DNA from: Spirogloea muscicola
Taxonomy: Eukaryota; Streptophyta; Zygnematophyceae; Spirogloeales; Spirogloeaceae
DNA: 37,150 nucleotides
NCBI GenBank assembly: GCA_009602725.1
Contig: WELB01000230.1
Coordinates: forward strand, 1-37,150
Reading direction: 5' to 3'
A model generated the notes under the pieces. It was not told the DNA's origin and did no database searches. It saw nothing but the letters and a program-made list of their open reading frames with translations. A program made the translations under genes and the position numbers. Shown here one piece after another: positions 11,601 to 23,783 of the stretch. Numbering within the stretch: the first letter of the stretch is position 1; every line of letters starts with the position of its first letter.

Positions 11601-14600
11601 CCATTGCCCCCAGTCTGAAGTCGCAGGCAGACCTATGCGTTGTAATGCTATCTCGCAGGAGCGGTAGCAGCATGTGGTGACTCCTTATGTCATATTGAGT
11701 AGCTTCTATGAGCCTCATCAATGTTGCCTAACGATTACTTCCCTGCATTCTCCCTCGCCTAGGCGGCTTGGGAGCCAGCTGTTGAGCCTTGGCTCCTGCA
11801 GGCTGCAGCAGTGTGGGCTCTGGAGGCCCTCCATCCAGTCTCTGTTTCCAAGTCGAGCTACAGTCTAACATCAACAGCCATGCTAAATTGCAACATCACT
11901 CCAGCTATGGCTCAGGCATGGCTGCTCTGCCATCAATTGAACCTGCAAATATGTTATCAGCAGTACTACTGGCTGTGACTAGGTATGGGTTGGGTGGCAT
12001 TGCTTTCAAAGAGAGATCCTTCCTTGCATTTTCAAAATCAGGCCATTGATCCTGCATCTAGCTCTGCAGGCTATGAAACGAGCCGTGGAGATATTGCAGG
12101 AAAGTGGTCAAATCGTAATCGACAAAACCTTAGCATCCTCTCATCCATCTCCTTCGCATGAGGGGAGCCGCACAAAGACGCCTTTCACAAGTGATGTCAC
12201 CAGCAGTGATTTGTATACCCCTTACTCATTGCGCAACCTGACCGGTGAAGTAATGAGGTACTGGCTTCTAAGCAATGGCAGTGAGGCTTATCAGCCAGGC
12301 AGCAGTGCTACCTCTGGAAGTCTCCTGCCTGGTATGGACGTGCCTCTCTGGTTCGATGGGATGGAGGAGCTGCAGACTGACCAAGATATTGGTAATGCAC
12401 CTAGTGCCACTGCTTGTGGCATTCATTCTCGTGAGTGTCTGTCTGTCTGCAAGAAATGGGATGTTGCTCATGACATTCACTTGTCTAGATCTCACCTAAG
12501 CTCCTGACTGGTTGACAATCTCGCTGCAAATGCAGAACGCAGAGACGCACAGAAGAAGAGGCAGAGGGTACGCCACAGGTGCATAAGCATACAATTGGAC
12601 GGCATGTCACTTCCATCTTCCCCGATCTCTGTTGAGCTCGTTGGCACTTGGGCATTTCTCGCTTCAATGGCTGGCCTAAAAGCTGGGAGTGAAAAGGGCT
12701 CAGCTGGAGACTTGGCAACGCACTACACGAGCAGCAGCAACAGCCACGCGGGAGAAGATGGAAGAATGTGGAGCTCATACTCAGATCTGACTATGCTGGA
12801 GCCCAAAGACAACCTAACACATTTTGAATCTGTTAGACACCTTGTATGTGAAGTGACAATGCAGCAATATTGTAAACAAATAAGCTTCTATTCCACGGTA
12901 CTCATCTACACTTCCACATCTAGCTGCACATATTGTCTGCAATCATACTACCGTGCAGCCATGTTATGCTCATATATATGCCACATAGGGGCTGCAATTG
13001 CTAAGTCAAAACATGCGGGTTGACTGCTTCCAGGTTTCTCTTCAGAATGCGACGATGGTACCTTTGGAGATTCGATTTGACATTCCGATTGCTCCCAATC
13101 CTACTGTTATGGCTCCAGTGCCACCTGGCAAGGTCATGCACATTCCTGTCCATCTTGCGGAAACGGGTGATATGCGATGGCGGCCGCGCGGCAGCGGTCA
13201 TCAATGGAGCGAGAAACAGCAACTTCCCAAGCTTCTTCAGCACAGCGGCCCTGCTCGGACAGTTACCTGCACTAAATCCAGCCCTGGAGGTGCTCCACTT
13301 CGTTTCTGCATTGACATAAGTCAAGAGACCCTGAACGTCCTTCCAGCAGGTCAGCAACAAGCCTTTGAGGGCAAAAGCCTTTCAGTTAGTAGCGCGGACA
13401 GCTGCATGTGGACAACTCTGTAGTGATTCCAAGAAGGTATTGACGATACTTGCTTCCTTGTTCGGCCAGAAGGGGCAAGAGACAGGCGTGCTGCTCCAAT
13501 ACGCCATAATAGTGCAAGGCGTGAGGAACTTATCCCATTTACCAGGCCTGTTGGACGGGCTGCCCATTTTCAGCAACCGACTAGTTGCTCAATGTGGACC
13601 ATTACCGTCCGCCCACCCCTTCTCATACGGAACCACTTGCCTTGCCAATTCAAGGTATCAATTTTTGGACAAGGCGGTGTTGTAGCTGTGCACGAACTCA
13701 GAATCATCCAGGTAAGCAGATTCTTCACTGTTTTTTGTATCTCCCTACTTCTTCCTTCTCTTCTAGACCTGGTTTCATCGGCATATCTGGTCAGTGACTT
13801 CATAACAGATTTTTAGTGATGTTGCTGGTGATTGACAAGGTTGTCAAGCTAGATATTCATTCCGTAAGGCGTGTCATGGAATTGTCCCATCCTCTGCTAG
13901 TCATTCTTGTTTTCATCATTGTGGTTCAGGGTAGTGTAATATATTCTTTGATAACTGTATTCTCTCAGCCTGATGGCTACGCGAAAGTGGCACATGTCAC
14001 TTAGAAACCTAGCAGTTCCTTTCCTGCCAGCTACAAGGCCAAAGCAAACACTTGAGCAACTAAGCCAACAGTGATTTGAGGTGCAGGGTGCTCTGGCTCA
14101 TATATACGAGGTGGACGCTGTACATGATCTTCAGATGTGCTTTGAGTTGGAAGGCTTTGAACGGAGTGGATCAGTACATCTTCCACGAGCTTCTGTTCTG
14201 AGTGCTGAAGCAGGCCTGAATTCCGTGGACCACAATGACTGCACTTTACCACCAGCTTCTGTGTTTCTTCAACCAATTTCAGCAACTGGTTAGACTCATC
14301 ATCCCTCACACTGACAGTATGGCACTTACTCCGGCCATATCACAATTGCAGTGCGTAATGTGAGGCACAAAAGTAAGGTAGCAACCTCAGTTTGCTGCAT
14401 ATGGTTGTGCAGGACTGCCTTTGTCTTTGGCGTTGCAGTGGACAGTGAATGCCGCTTGTGGTGCCAGGCAAATGGCTGTGGCAGCTCCTTTCTTGCTCTA
14501 CAATGCAACATCTCTCCCTTTATCAGTCACAGATGGCGAGAGAGATGTTGCCTTAGGTAGTGTTGCCCAGATCCTGCTCGGCAGTAGGCAAGAAGCAACG

Positions 14601-17600
14601 CCATCCGAACGATTCAAATGTGGGGACTTCACTCCCCAATCCTTGACAAGCGTCACAAACCCTTCTGCTGCAAGGCCTAGAGGGCTGCTTGATGCTCTGC
14701 CAGGTCTGGATGATCTTGATTGGAGTCAAGGAGCTCCAGTAGAAGGGCCAGCAGAGAAAGGAGCTCCGTCAGAAGGAACAACTCTGCTGAGGAGTATGAC
14801 ATTACCGACCAGATTTGCAGACACTGCGGACGTCCAGAGCAGCTTGGGACTGGCATCAGCCTCTGCTGGTCACTTGTCAGATATGGAGGCTCTGCAACTG
14901 ACAAAGAGACTGCGAGATCAGCTTGCAAAGGACAGCAAGGAGGTGGGTCTTTACTCACCTCCAAAAAGGCGAGAACAACGGGAGCCATGTCTGAAGCTGG
15001 GACACCAAGGGATGTGGAGTGAAGCGATGCCGTTGGAACCTCCTGGTGCAGTTGCAGTAGTGTCTATTCCACAGCGAAGGGGGCACGGGGCGCACATTCT
15101 TGCTCTTTCTGTGACACATCCTGTTGACCTGCCTTTGACAAAGATCCTTACCTTCCAGCCCAGGTCCGTCAGCTCAAGCAAGCAGTCTTAGCTTGAGCTA
15201 AGACTGCTCAAGCTCACCAGCTTTTAGCGAGCCTGTCAAGCTCATGCACAGATCTGATTCCTCCTGCTCGACCTGCTGACCTGTGCATATTAAGGTCTGA
15301 TGTTCAGTGCATGTCCTTGTGAATTCATCTGATATCTAATGCATGCCTTGTATACTTAATCAAGGCTTAATGCCAATGACCTCTCGATGCACACAGGTTT
15401 GTTCTTGTGAATGGGATGGGAGTGGATGTTTGTTACCGTCAACAGGGGACTGACACCTTTTTGCGCCTGCCGGCTGGTTATCACAAGCCCCTCCACTGGA
15501 CTAATATACAGCGGTACAGCTGTTTGTGTCTTTGTCTGCGACTACTCCCATTTTGACCAGACTATGAGAGATTTAAAGATCTAATGTGATGCTATGATGC
15601 TGTGTGTAGTCACATTCTTGCTGTTGCTTGCAATGCCCATGCTGGCCAGCTCGTGCAAGTTGAAATTCATTGGCAACTCCCCTGATCCTGGCCCCCACAG
15701 GAGCCTGCTTGTTTGCACGAGGATTGATGAGCATGGTTGGGACTGGTCGGGAGGTTTTGCGCCAGACAAGCTTGGAGATACACAATTGAAGCTCCGCAAT
15801 GTTGTGACTGGACAAATCCACATGGCCAGGGTCAATGTTAGTACACCGAAGCCAAATGACGGGGCTCTGGCAGAGCCTGCAAGCCAGAGTGTCAATAGGA
15901 GTGGGACCTGTATTATCCTGATGACGCAGGATGAGACGCAGTTCATGCCCTATCGTATTGAGAACTTATCCACAGAGGTACGAAGGTTTGGACCATCCAG
16001 GATTGTAAGAGCCAAAGCTAGCTGAACGGTTTCCATGCTAGTTGCATAGTATGTCATTGGACATCTGCAATGGTCGTCGCAATCATCTTACTCTGCAGAC
16101 TGCCACTCATGATGATTCTAATCCATCAGCTCGCATTTGAACTTCTAGTGTGGGCCGCACCTGAACGAAAGAGTGGCATGTTGAATGCAGACCCTCATTT
16201 TCTATCAGCAACGATGTGAGACATCAAGAGACACATTACGACCTTACAGTTCTTGCCTGTATGCATGGGATGAACCATGTTTGCCCCACAGACTTGTTCT
16301 CAAGGTGCACAACACGTATACTTTTCCGACATTCTTACATTCAGCACCATAGTTTGTTGGACTACTGTGCACAGCAGCTGTACGATTCGACAATATGCGC
16401 TCCCCAAGATTCCTCATTGGACCTGGTTTCTGATTCAAGAATGTAAATTCACCAAGGTGATGCACATTGGCTTTTGCAGGTCAGAGGAGCTACACTGGGT
16501 ACTTATCAGTTAGATGAAGTCAAGCAGCATGGACAAACCACACTAGCTGCGACTGCCCAGGTTGGTATTCATCTTCATCGTAACACTGCATCAAAGATCT
16601 TCCACGGAAAATACTGTGTTGCAGCGCATAGGATGATGGCACTTGCTCCTTGTGCTGCTAACCTTATGCTCCTCACCTCCTCTTGCATGCAGCGACCTGA
16701 ACGGCATCTCCAAGTGTCAATCTCCTCGGAGGGTCCAACTCGGGTACGCTTTGGATGAAGCAGTGCTCCTGTGAAACTCAAAGAATGCTGTCTCCTGTTA
16801 ATATGGAGTCTGTATGTTATTGAAGCATGTGCAAGTGGTTGTCTGGCAGCCCATCATATGTATTGACCTCATCGTTCTGGAGTCAAGGCAGTGTATCATA
16901 GATACTCACAGAAGAGCATATGATCGTGCAGGTACTCAAGGTGATGGATCTCGACATACATGTGGTGGAAGACAACCTTGAGGTTGCATCTTTCAGCAAT
17001 AGATACCAAAAAGCGATAGCAGCCGGCATTGTACCTCCAAGTTTACCATTTTCGGAATCCGAGGTCAACATTACACTGGACAAAATTGGCATCTCCATAA
17101 TTGACTCAACTCCCCAGGTACAGATCAGAACCGTCCCTCTGACAGTCACAAAGCAACTGGCAGTGACTTATAATATCACGTCACAAGTCCAGAGTTGAAG
17201 CAATTTTGTGAGATGGAGCAGATACATTCAGTCCACAATGGACAGTCGCAGACACCACAGCATGGTCTACCAGTGTATAGTGCCTGTGGATGACAGTAAA
17301 TCCAAGCGCAAGGCCAGTTCAAGTACTGATTGCTGCAAATTACTGCAGCTTCTGCACGAGGGGACTTACAATACTCAACTGTACCTGCAGGAAATAGTCT
17401 ACGCATCTGTGCAGGGTTTATCATGCTGTTATCAGAGGGGGCACCTGCAGCAGCTGCTAGATGTTCAGGTCCAAGCCCTGCAGGTTGATAATCAGCTCCA
17501 GTTTGCCACTTTCCCGGTACTTCTATCTTCTGTACCAACCGCAGGCGCTTTTGCCACCTTGGGCTCTTTTGGAGTTTCTGAGAATGTCAAGTCTGTGGCT

Positions 17601-20600
17601 GCCCTCTCGATATTGGCCATCAAGTGGCGGCAACCTGTTGGTTTGGTCGACTGCTTCCAAGACATCTGCATAACGTACAATACCTGTCACCATCCTCTTG
17701 GTTAGCCATCCCTGAATTCTATGTGTTGTTGGCAAGTCTATCTAGTATGGGCTCTATTTCTCGCCATACTGACTTAGCAGAGTCAGGCTGTCACAGAGCA
17801 TATCCATTGTCTTCCAGCAAGACATTATGCAAGTCTATCGAACAAAGGCACCTGATTTTTGACCTGTACATTGTTATGTTGTCTGCAGTCTAGCACCCTT
17901 AAGATTGGAGTTGGAAGAGTGCCTCTTCCTACGTCTCCTGGATGTTATGCACCACATCTTAGCTCTGAATAGGCGCCAAGAGACTCTTATTGAAGCTAGG
18001 GCTTCTGATCATGAACTTCCAGTCATGGCGTCAAGCATGACCAGCCCAAGCCCAACAAGGAGCACAGGACATTCTCTGGGCCGCCTTGCTGGAACCAGGG
18101 CCAATTCGGACTCGGACCTCCCTGCCCTTGGCTCCAAGGCTGAAGCCAAAGAGACAGCTCAGTCTGCAGCTGACAAGCATAAAGTCGCAGCGGCAGAGCA
18201 TGGAATATATTATGCAGAGAATGTTGCCCGTACCATCACAACCTTGAGCACTGGGGAATTGCCCCAATATCTGCGTGCTAGAGGAGATGGCGATGTTATG
18301 ATCACTTTGCCACCAAATCGGAGGAAAGTATATGTGGAGAAGGTGCAAGTTGCCAGGGTGGACATACTATTCAGCTTTTGCAGTGAGCCCTGGCTGCAGC
18401 AACAGACAAGGGGTGCTGCTTGGAGTCTTCTGGAGTCTGCTGGCTTTGTGCTGCAGGTACGGGCTTGTGCCTGGAACCGTCTATCGAGGCAGTGTGCCCT
18501 GCTGTTACTATTTCCTGCAAAGGCTGTGATGGCTTGGCTTTCCAGGAGTTTGTTTGATTGTCCAATAAGTAAAGCGTGGCTTTCCTAAATGATATTGCTG
18601 AAGGCCTGCAGTACTGTAGCTTTGTGCTTTCTGACTTGATAACCTGCCTCTACTTCGATATTCTAGAGGCGGATGCTTGCACTGGCGGACGTCGAGGAGG
18701 CCTCTGTGCATTTGAAAGTGCTGACTCTCCGCCACCCATTGGGAAGCCTAGAGGCACTCCGAGACATGGTAGGTAGGCACTATATGAGACAACTCTTGCA
18801 GGTCTCCTACCAGATTTTGGGTTCAGCAGACTTCCTTGGCAACCCAATCAATTTTTTGGGAACTCTGGGGTCTGGCTTGTGGGACTTTCTGGCTTTTCCC
18901 GTTGTAGGTCTTGCTCGGGTACGCCTTCAACCTCCCAAGGAATCGAAGCCTATTGTAAATGTGTGCTGCCGCTTACCTTTCTTTCCTGACTGGTGTGTCT
19001 CTGTATGACGTTAAGCATCCCAGACTAGATCTCTTCATGCATGCTCGCTGGCATCAGTGCTCCTTGATGTGTTGCAGTATGCCATGACCCATGTTATACC
19101 ACTTTCTCAGTGCTTCCTCAGGGTGAGTACTTTGATGCTATTCCAACAGTCTGGTCCATGCAATGTCTCCTATGCAGAGTCCTCAAGAGTTCAGGCATGG
19201 TGTTACTAAAGGTACACGGAGCTTGGTAAACAAGACAATATTTGCGTTCAGCAATGCTGCTGCTAGAATGAGTGGTGCCGCAAAAAAGGGCGTGGCAGCC
19301 TTGGCGCTAGACCACCAGCTTGAGTCCAACGTGGTGGTGCGTAGCTGTCCCTTCGCTGACTTTTCATGCAATAGTCTGTTTCCTTCAAAATCTATTTCCA
19401 TGGCATGTCGTGCTCGTCGTTTAATTTTTCAAAAAAAACTGTGGTAGAGGTCACATTGATCTGAGGCCTTCAGTAGCGGTGGTGTAAAGTGGACACAAGG
19501 ACGTCCACATGCGCAGGGGTATCGTGAATTCCGTTGTGCTTGTTGGCTTCTGTCTGCTTCTGATGGCCCCTTTCTCTGTTCATTCAGGACACAAGCATCT
19601 TCAATGTGTTCTTAGAGGCTTTGACTGGAGCACTAGAGCTTCCAGTGAGGGGCGCGGAGCAGAATGGCATTCCAGGGATGCTGAAGGGTGCTGCGGTTGG
19701 CCTCCTGGGGTTGGCAGCCAAGCCAGCAGCCAGCCTGCTCGAGCTTGCAACAAGGACTGCTCACAGCATACGGAATAGCACGCAGCCCCTCAACTCGAGG
19801 CCGAGACAAGCGAGGCCCCCGCGCCACCTCAGTGCTGACTCGCAGCTAGAGTTATACAGCTGGGAGGAGGCTCTTGGCCAGGCCGTGCTCCTCGAGGCAC
19901 TGAATGGACGGCTTCAGGAAGAGGTATGAAGTAAGATATGTAGGGAGATGTGTACGTTGAAAAGCACTGTTGCTCTTCTCTCAGCAATGACTATGCCCAT
20001 CAGTGGCTCCCTGAGTGGCGCCGTTGTTAAGGCTCCCGCTTGGCGTTGCAGGTGTATGTGACCTGCAAGCCCCTGCAAGAAGACAGCACAGTGGCTTTGC
20101 TGACACGGGAACGGTTGTTGTGCGTTAAGAGCTTGCTAAGTGGTCACTTGCCTCTAGGCCCAGAGTGGCAAGTGCAGTGGGAGGCGGAATTGCTAGATTT
20201 TCTGCAACTAAACCAAGTTGGCTCACAACTGACAGGTGTGCTCTTTCTGGCGCTTTTGCTACTTGTTCCAGCTGCTTTCGCCTCTATCCGCTTGCCTCGT
20301 AGGACAGTCAGAAGGGTCTCTGGTTGTCATAGTAAAAGTCGACGCTTTCTAGTCTGCAACTAGTCTGCAAGTACATGGCCTGTCTTGCTTTTATCCTCAG
20401 CTTCCCTGCCAATGAAGGGACTCACTGGATATTGGCTTGGCCTGCAGCCTTGGTCATGATGCCAATCAGTATCTGGGGTGAAGCAAGTAGGACAACGGCA
20501 CTCACGCGGAGAGTTGTGCCTTGGCGGAGCTCGCCACTCGGGGTTTGGATTTTCGATTTTATGGACGAGGAAGCTGCCAGTAGCTTCCAAGCATCTATCC

Positions 20601-20707
20601 AGTGGGCTCTTTCCAATGCCGAGCACAGTCAGGGGGTCCTTACATCAAGGGCCCGCTTTGCCCGCTTTGGGGGCCGCTTTGCAGCAGCCCATGCAGCTTT
20701 GCCATGA
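2545..20707 (+). CDS. VPS13: VPS13-family intermembrane lipid-transfer protein, multi-exon gene
   Basis: This gene encodes a bridge-like lipid-transfer protein of the VPS13 family, which moves bulk phospholipid between membranes at organelle contact sites. The canonical start MFEGLVHQLVAGYL lies at 2545. Exons whose phases join cleanly include 2545-2641, 2835-2912, 3047-3159, 3436-3529, 3773-3816, 4041-4112, 4879-4947, 5182-5261, 5464-5604, 5756-5819, 5942-6049, 6308-6472, 6593-6717, 6915-7074, 7277-7522, 7638-7739, 7999-8057, 8224-8326, 8547-8747 and 8969-9118. Later exons include 12070-12391, 12536-12852, 13034-13349, 13434-13711, 14439-14942, 15397-15513, 15701-15977, 19178-19330, 19588-19923 and 20052-20235. 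Family landmarks appear in order: chorein, the RGWLDWLSLGMLG segment, the SHR-binding/VAB-like region, the DFLGNP segment, and a PH-like end. The final exon (about 20448-20707) ends at TGA 20705-20707. Exons between about 9700 and 12070, and several between 16600 and 18900, are only partly resolved, so total length (probably over 3,000 residues) is inferred. Confidence 0.93.
5464..9118 (+). other. VPS13 extended repeating-groove region
   Basis: This block encodes the part after chorein that forms the long hydrophobic groove. Visible family landmarks are WWQYAAEAVLVDVKQRLKRS (exon 5464-5604), EKQKDYVAVYKRKL (5756-5819), LEEELDADDILFFRSLAEAQ (5942-6049), RGWLDWLSLGMLG (6308-6472), the VSLQPLQIVYSPELV segment (7638-7739), the ATHKRVSIQVDIDSTCLVIP segment (8224-8326) and ALYDHYRLIVANLQ (8547-8747). 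All exons here begin after an AG and end before GT, and consecutive phases agree. Introns are about 100 to 470 bases. Exon 7277-7522 inserts a Ser/Ala-rich loop of roughly 50 residues before the conserved sequence resumes. Confidence 0.9.
9260..9687 (+). other. Ser/Thr-rich linker exon of VPS13
   Basis: The exon starting after AG at 9260 begins with a conserved-looking stretch (VGGTTSELNLPLSLAKCQAL) and then runs about 110 further codons rich in Ser, Thr, Asp and Gln. It looks like a disordered linker between two parts of the groove. The likely donor is GT at 9688; this gives phase 2, which joins well with an exon starting at 9878 (EAALVDLVLVVEL). An alternative donor at 9342 would remove most of the linker. 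The frame stays open to 9742, so the longer exon is favoured but not proven. Confidence 0.6.
12070..16560 (+). other. VPS13 SHR-binding / VAB-like beta-rich region
   Basis: Exons here encode the region known in VPS13 as SHR-BD or VAB, an adaptor-binding set of beta repeats. Landmarks are YTPYSLRNLTGEVMRYWL (exon 12070-12391), RHRCISIQLDGMSLPSSPIS (12536-12852), VSLQNATMVPLEIRFDIPI (13034-13349), TITVRPPLLIRNHLPCQFKV (13434-13711), ARQMAVAAPFLLYNATSLPL (14439-14942), RFVLVNGMGVDVCYRQQGTD (15397-15513) and DEHGWDWSGGFAPDKLGDTQ (15701-15977). The recurring 'Asn-x-Thr/Ser-x-x-Pro-Leu' pattern is typical of this region. Phases of all junctions listed close exactly, for example 15163 to 15397 to 15701. 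The exon 14439-14942 carries a Ser/Glu-rich insertion in its second half. Confidence 0.9.
15181..15208. repeat. Perfect 13-bp inverted repeat in a VPS13 intron
   Basis: AGCAGTCTTAGCT at 15181-15193 and its exact reverse complement at 15196-15208 are separated by two bases. It begins 17 bases after the donor at 15164. It could fold as a hairpin in the pre-mRNA near the 5' splice site. Confidence 0.7.
18664..20707 (+). other. VPS13 C-terminal region: ATG2_C-like amphipathic helices and PH-like domain
   Basis: The C-terminal part of VPS13 binds membranes. The sequence shows YQILGSADFLGNPINFLGTL (near 18809-18868), SPQEFRHGVTKGTRSLVNKT (exon 19178-19330), and GMLKGAAVGLLGLAAKPAAS (exon 19588-19923), which match the family 'KIIGS.DFLGNP', 'P.EFG.GL.KGT.SLV' and 'G..GLVVKPA.G.LD' segments. 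The exon 20052-20235 encodes the first part of a PH-like fold (TVALLTRERLLCV, WQVQWEAELLDFLQL). The last exon ends with FMDEEAASSFQASIQWAL, fitting the family's final helix. Its start is ambiguous: 20448 is preferred because it follows TGCAG and keeps phase. Confidence 0.88.
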
Positions 20708-20979
20708 GCTGTCTAGAACTCGGATTTGCCTCCTTGAGTGGTTGCGGACTGGTGTAGCCCTTCATTTTCGGCTGCTCCACGCTGGGGCCGGGGGTGGCTG
20801 TCCCTCTGCTTGCGTGTTGCCGGGGCTGACGAGAGAGACGCTTCCAGTGGAAGGCGGTGGCTGTGATTGGCCAGCCCAGAAAAGATTGGGGGTTTCTTCA
20901 GCCTAGACCTTGTACATTCTTTCGGGCTGGCCTGTCACAGCCATTGCCTTACATCGGAACAGCTGCTTCTCTTCCACAG

Positions 20980-21007
20980 CCCCCCCCCCCCCCCCCCCCC
21001 CCCCCCC
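20980..21007. repeat. Homopolymer run of 28 C
   Basis: An uninterrupted run of C follows ctcttccacag. It gives spurious poly-Pro frames. Its true length may differ because such runs are prone to sequencing and replication errors. Confidence 0.95.
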
Positions 21008-21077
21008 AGAGCTGGTCAAGTTTCAGCTGGTGGCACAAGGGCTTGTCAATTGCCGTCCAGTATTCGGGCATCACTTA

Positions 21078-21501
21078 GCGACCTCTGTCTGCTGACTCGT
21101 GGTTACTGAGCGGGTCGGCTTAGCAGCAGGTGATGTACATCTGTCAGTGCGCTTGCCGTTGTGTTTGGCCACACAGGCCTTCCACCACTCAATACACACT
21201 CCATGCCTTTGGAAGAGCTCAGAATCTTGCTGCTGGGTTTGGCCATCGACACATGCTATTCAGTCTGCCAGCTCCTCCAGGGAACCGTGGTTTGCAAGGG
21301 CACAGCGCGGGGCGACCTTGTCAATCTTTTCGCGGGCTGGCCTGGTGCAGCCCTCGCCCCCAGCGGAAGAGAAAGAATGTGTGTAATAAGTGAAGGAGGG
21401 CCCTGTGTGGCCAAGTACAAAGGCAAGCACATTGACAGATGTACATCACCTGCTGCTAAGCTGACCTGCTCAGTAACCACGAGTCAGCACATAGAGGTCG
21501 C
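21078..21501. mobile_element. Non-autonomous element with about 100-bp terminal inverted repeats
   Basis: The left arm (21078-21180) begins gcgacctctgtctgctgact and the right arm (21402-21501) ends gagtcagcacatagaggtcgc. The reverse complement of the right arm follows the left arm for about 100 bases with only scattered differences, including the shared cttagcagcaggtgatgtac. The 220-base interior includes a copy of the GGGCTGGC repeat at about 21328-21365 and no transposase frame. No clear target-site duplication is visible. It fits a MITE or foldback element. Partial relatives occur at 886-985 and at the window end near 37095-37135. Confidence 0.75.
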
Positions 21502-21943
21502 AGCGGAAGAGCTGCTTCGTCCTCAATGAGCGAGCCCTTGCTGCTTCGTCCACCGCGGAGCCGCCGTCGGGCCGGGCGGGAAGAAAGCAGCTCTTCCGGT
21601 TCACGGCAATGGCTGTGAGAGGCCTGCCCAAAAAAGGAATGTACAAGGAAGGCGGGCGTTCGGCGGGGGTGATGTCGGGCTGCGAGCCGCGGAGAGACGG
21701 CGCGCGGTGCCCATGAAATGAATGGGAGGCCATCAAAAAAAGCAAGCGCGGCCATCTTAAGCAAGTATTGTTCATGCAAACGCTACTGTGGAGCGGAGGC
21801 CCAGGGCGACGAGGGACCAAGGGAGCGAGTCAGTTGGTCACAAACCCCTATCCTCAATGGGCGAGCCCTTTCTTCACAAAGCTCCCACTCGCTGAAGTCT
21901 TTTTGCATAGAGAGTGTGGCTCCCAGAGTCTCTTGCATAGCTG

Positions 21944-21967
21944 TGTGGTTTCGGCGCCGAAACCACA
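21944..21967. repeat. 24-bp perfect palindrome
   Basis: TGTGGTTTCGGC is followed directly by its exact reverse complement GCCGAAACCACA, with no spacer. It lies in the repeat-rich gap and could be an element junction or a chance hairpin. Confidence 0.8.
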
Positions 21968-23783
21968 TACTTTGTTCTTTCCTGAGCTGGCCAAACAGGC
22001 AGCCCTCTACTGGAAGAGAAAGAAATTAGCTCTTAGAAATTGACAGCAATGGCTGTGAGAGGCAAGCCTAAAGGAATGGACAAGGTCTGAAAGGGCCGGA
22101 TGGCGCATAAATAAACCTAGGATACTAGTCTCCTATGGGCGAGCCTTCTTCTTTCCCGCTTTCGGCCCTTGGGATCTTCTTCATTTATGGGCTGGCTTTT
22201 CACAGCCACCCGGACGAGCGGCGGACACCCTTTGGGCTTCAGGCCCCTTCGTAGCTGCTAAGCGTTTATGGCCCCTTCGAACCTTTGTCACTTCTTTTCA
22301 AAGAAGAAGTGGCACTCCAAATGGGGGCAAGGGCTGTGATAAGCCAGCCCAAAAAGAATTGACAAGGGTTCGGAGGGGGCCGACAAGCGCTTAGCAGCTA
22401 CAGAGGGGCCTGAAGATGTCATGTCAGCACAGGGGGAGGATGGATCACTCAGTAGTTACGAGTGAGGAGCCGCAGATCCGACAGACTAGCTGCCGGAGAA
22501 CTATCCCCCTGCCGAAAGCCAGAGGCCGCAGCGAGAGCACGGCCAGCACGCAGATGTAGAGCATGGGCCATTCTTTTCGGGCTGGCATTTCACAGCCCTT
22601 GCCCCCATTGAGAGCGCCACTTCTCTTTGGGCTTGAGCCCTTGCCCCCATTTGGGAGAGCCACTTCTTTCTTCGTTCTTTCTTTCTTCTTTCTTCTTTGG
22701 GCTAGCCTCTGGTCTCAGCGGAGTGCCTCCTTCCCTGCACCTTGCTACTCTGACCTGGTGTTGCTTACTCGCGGGTACTGAGCTTCCCTAGTATGTTGTT
22801 GTGTTTGGTAGAGTAGTCCTTTTTCGGCACCTCTTTCTTTGGCTTTGGAAATTGTCCATTGTTTATGGGCTGGCTTTGCTCTCGCTGCAGCCTCCGGCTT
22901 TCGTCAGGGGGATAGCTTCCCGGCCGCTAGTCTGTCGGATCTGAGGCTATTCACTCGTACCTACTGAGTGATCCATCCTCCCCCTGTTCTGACATAGCAT
23001 CTTCCGGCCCCTTTGTAGCTGCTAATCGCTTGTCGGCCCCTCCAAACTTTGTCAATTCTTTTCGGGCTGGCTTTTCGCAGCCCTTGCCCCCATTGGGAGT
23101 GCCACTTCTTCTTGCCAGCCCCTCTCTTCTATGGGCGGGCACTTCTTCTTCTGCAACGAGCTACTCCGACCTGATGTTGCTCACTCGCGGCTACTGAGCT
23201 TCCCTAGTGCGTTGTCGTGTTTGGTAGTGTAGTTCCTTTCCGGCACCTCTTTCTTTGGCTTTGGACATTGTCCATTATTTTTGGGCTGGCTTTGCCAGCC
23301 CCTCTTCTCTATGGGCGAGCACCGTCTACCGTATGAGACTGTCTGTATCCCTTCAGCGGTCCATGGCCCACGCTCTGCATCTGCGTGCTGGCCGTGCTCT
23401 CGCTGCGGCCTCTGGCTTTCGTCAGGGGGATAGTTTTCCGGCAGCTAGTCTGTCGGATCTGAGGCTCCTCACTCGTAACTACTGAGTGATCCATCCTCCC
23501 CCTGCTCTACCATAGCATCTTCCGACCCCTTTGTAGCTGCTCAATCTTTTTTCGGCCCCTTCGAACCTTTGTCAATTCTTTTCTGGGCTGGCTTTTTGCA
23601 GCCCTCGCCCCCATTGGGAGTGCCACTTCTTCTCTATGGGCGAGCACTTCTCTCTGACAGCCTTTCCTTGACGGCGGAAGAGCGGTTTGTTCCGCGCCTT
23701 CTCTCCGGGAGATGCTCACTCTCTCTTGGGGATAGTTTCTCGGCAGCTAGTCTGTCGGATCTGCGGCTCCTCACTCGTGACTA

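Noticed and set aside
20478-21109. Pro-rich frames around the poly-C run
   Set aside because: They come from the C homopolymer within repeat sequence; no family motif or splice context.
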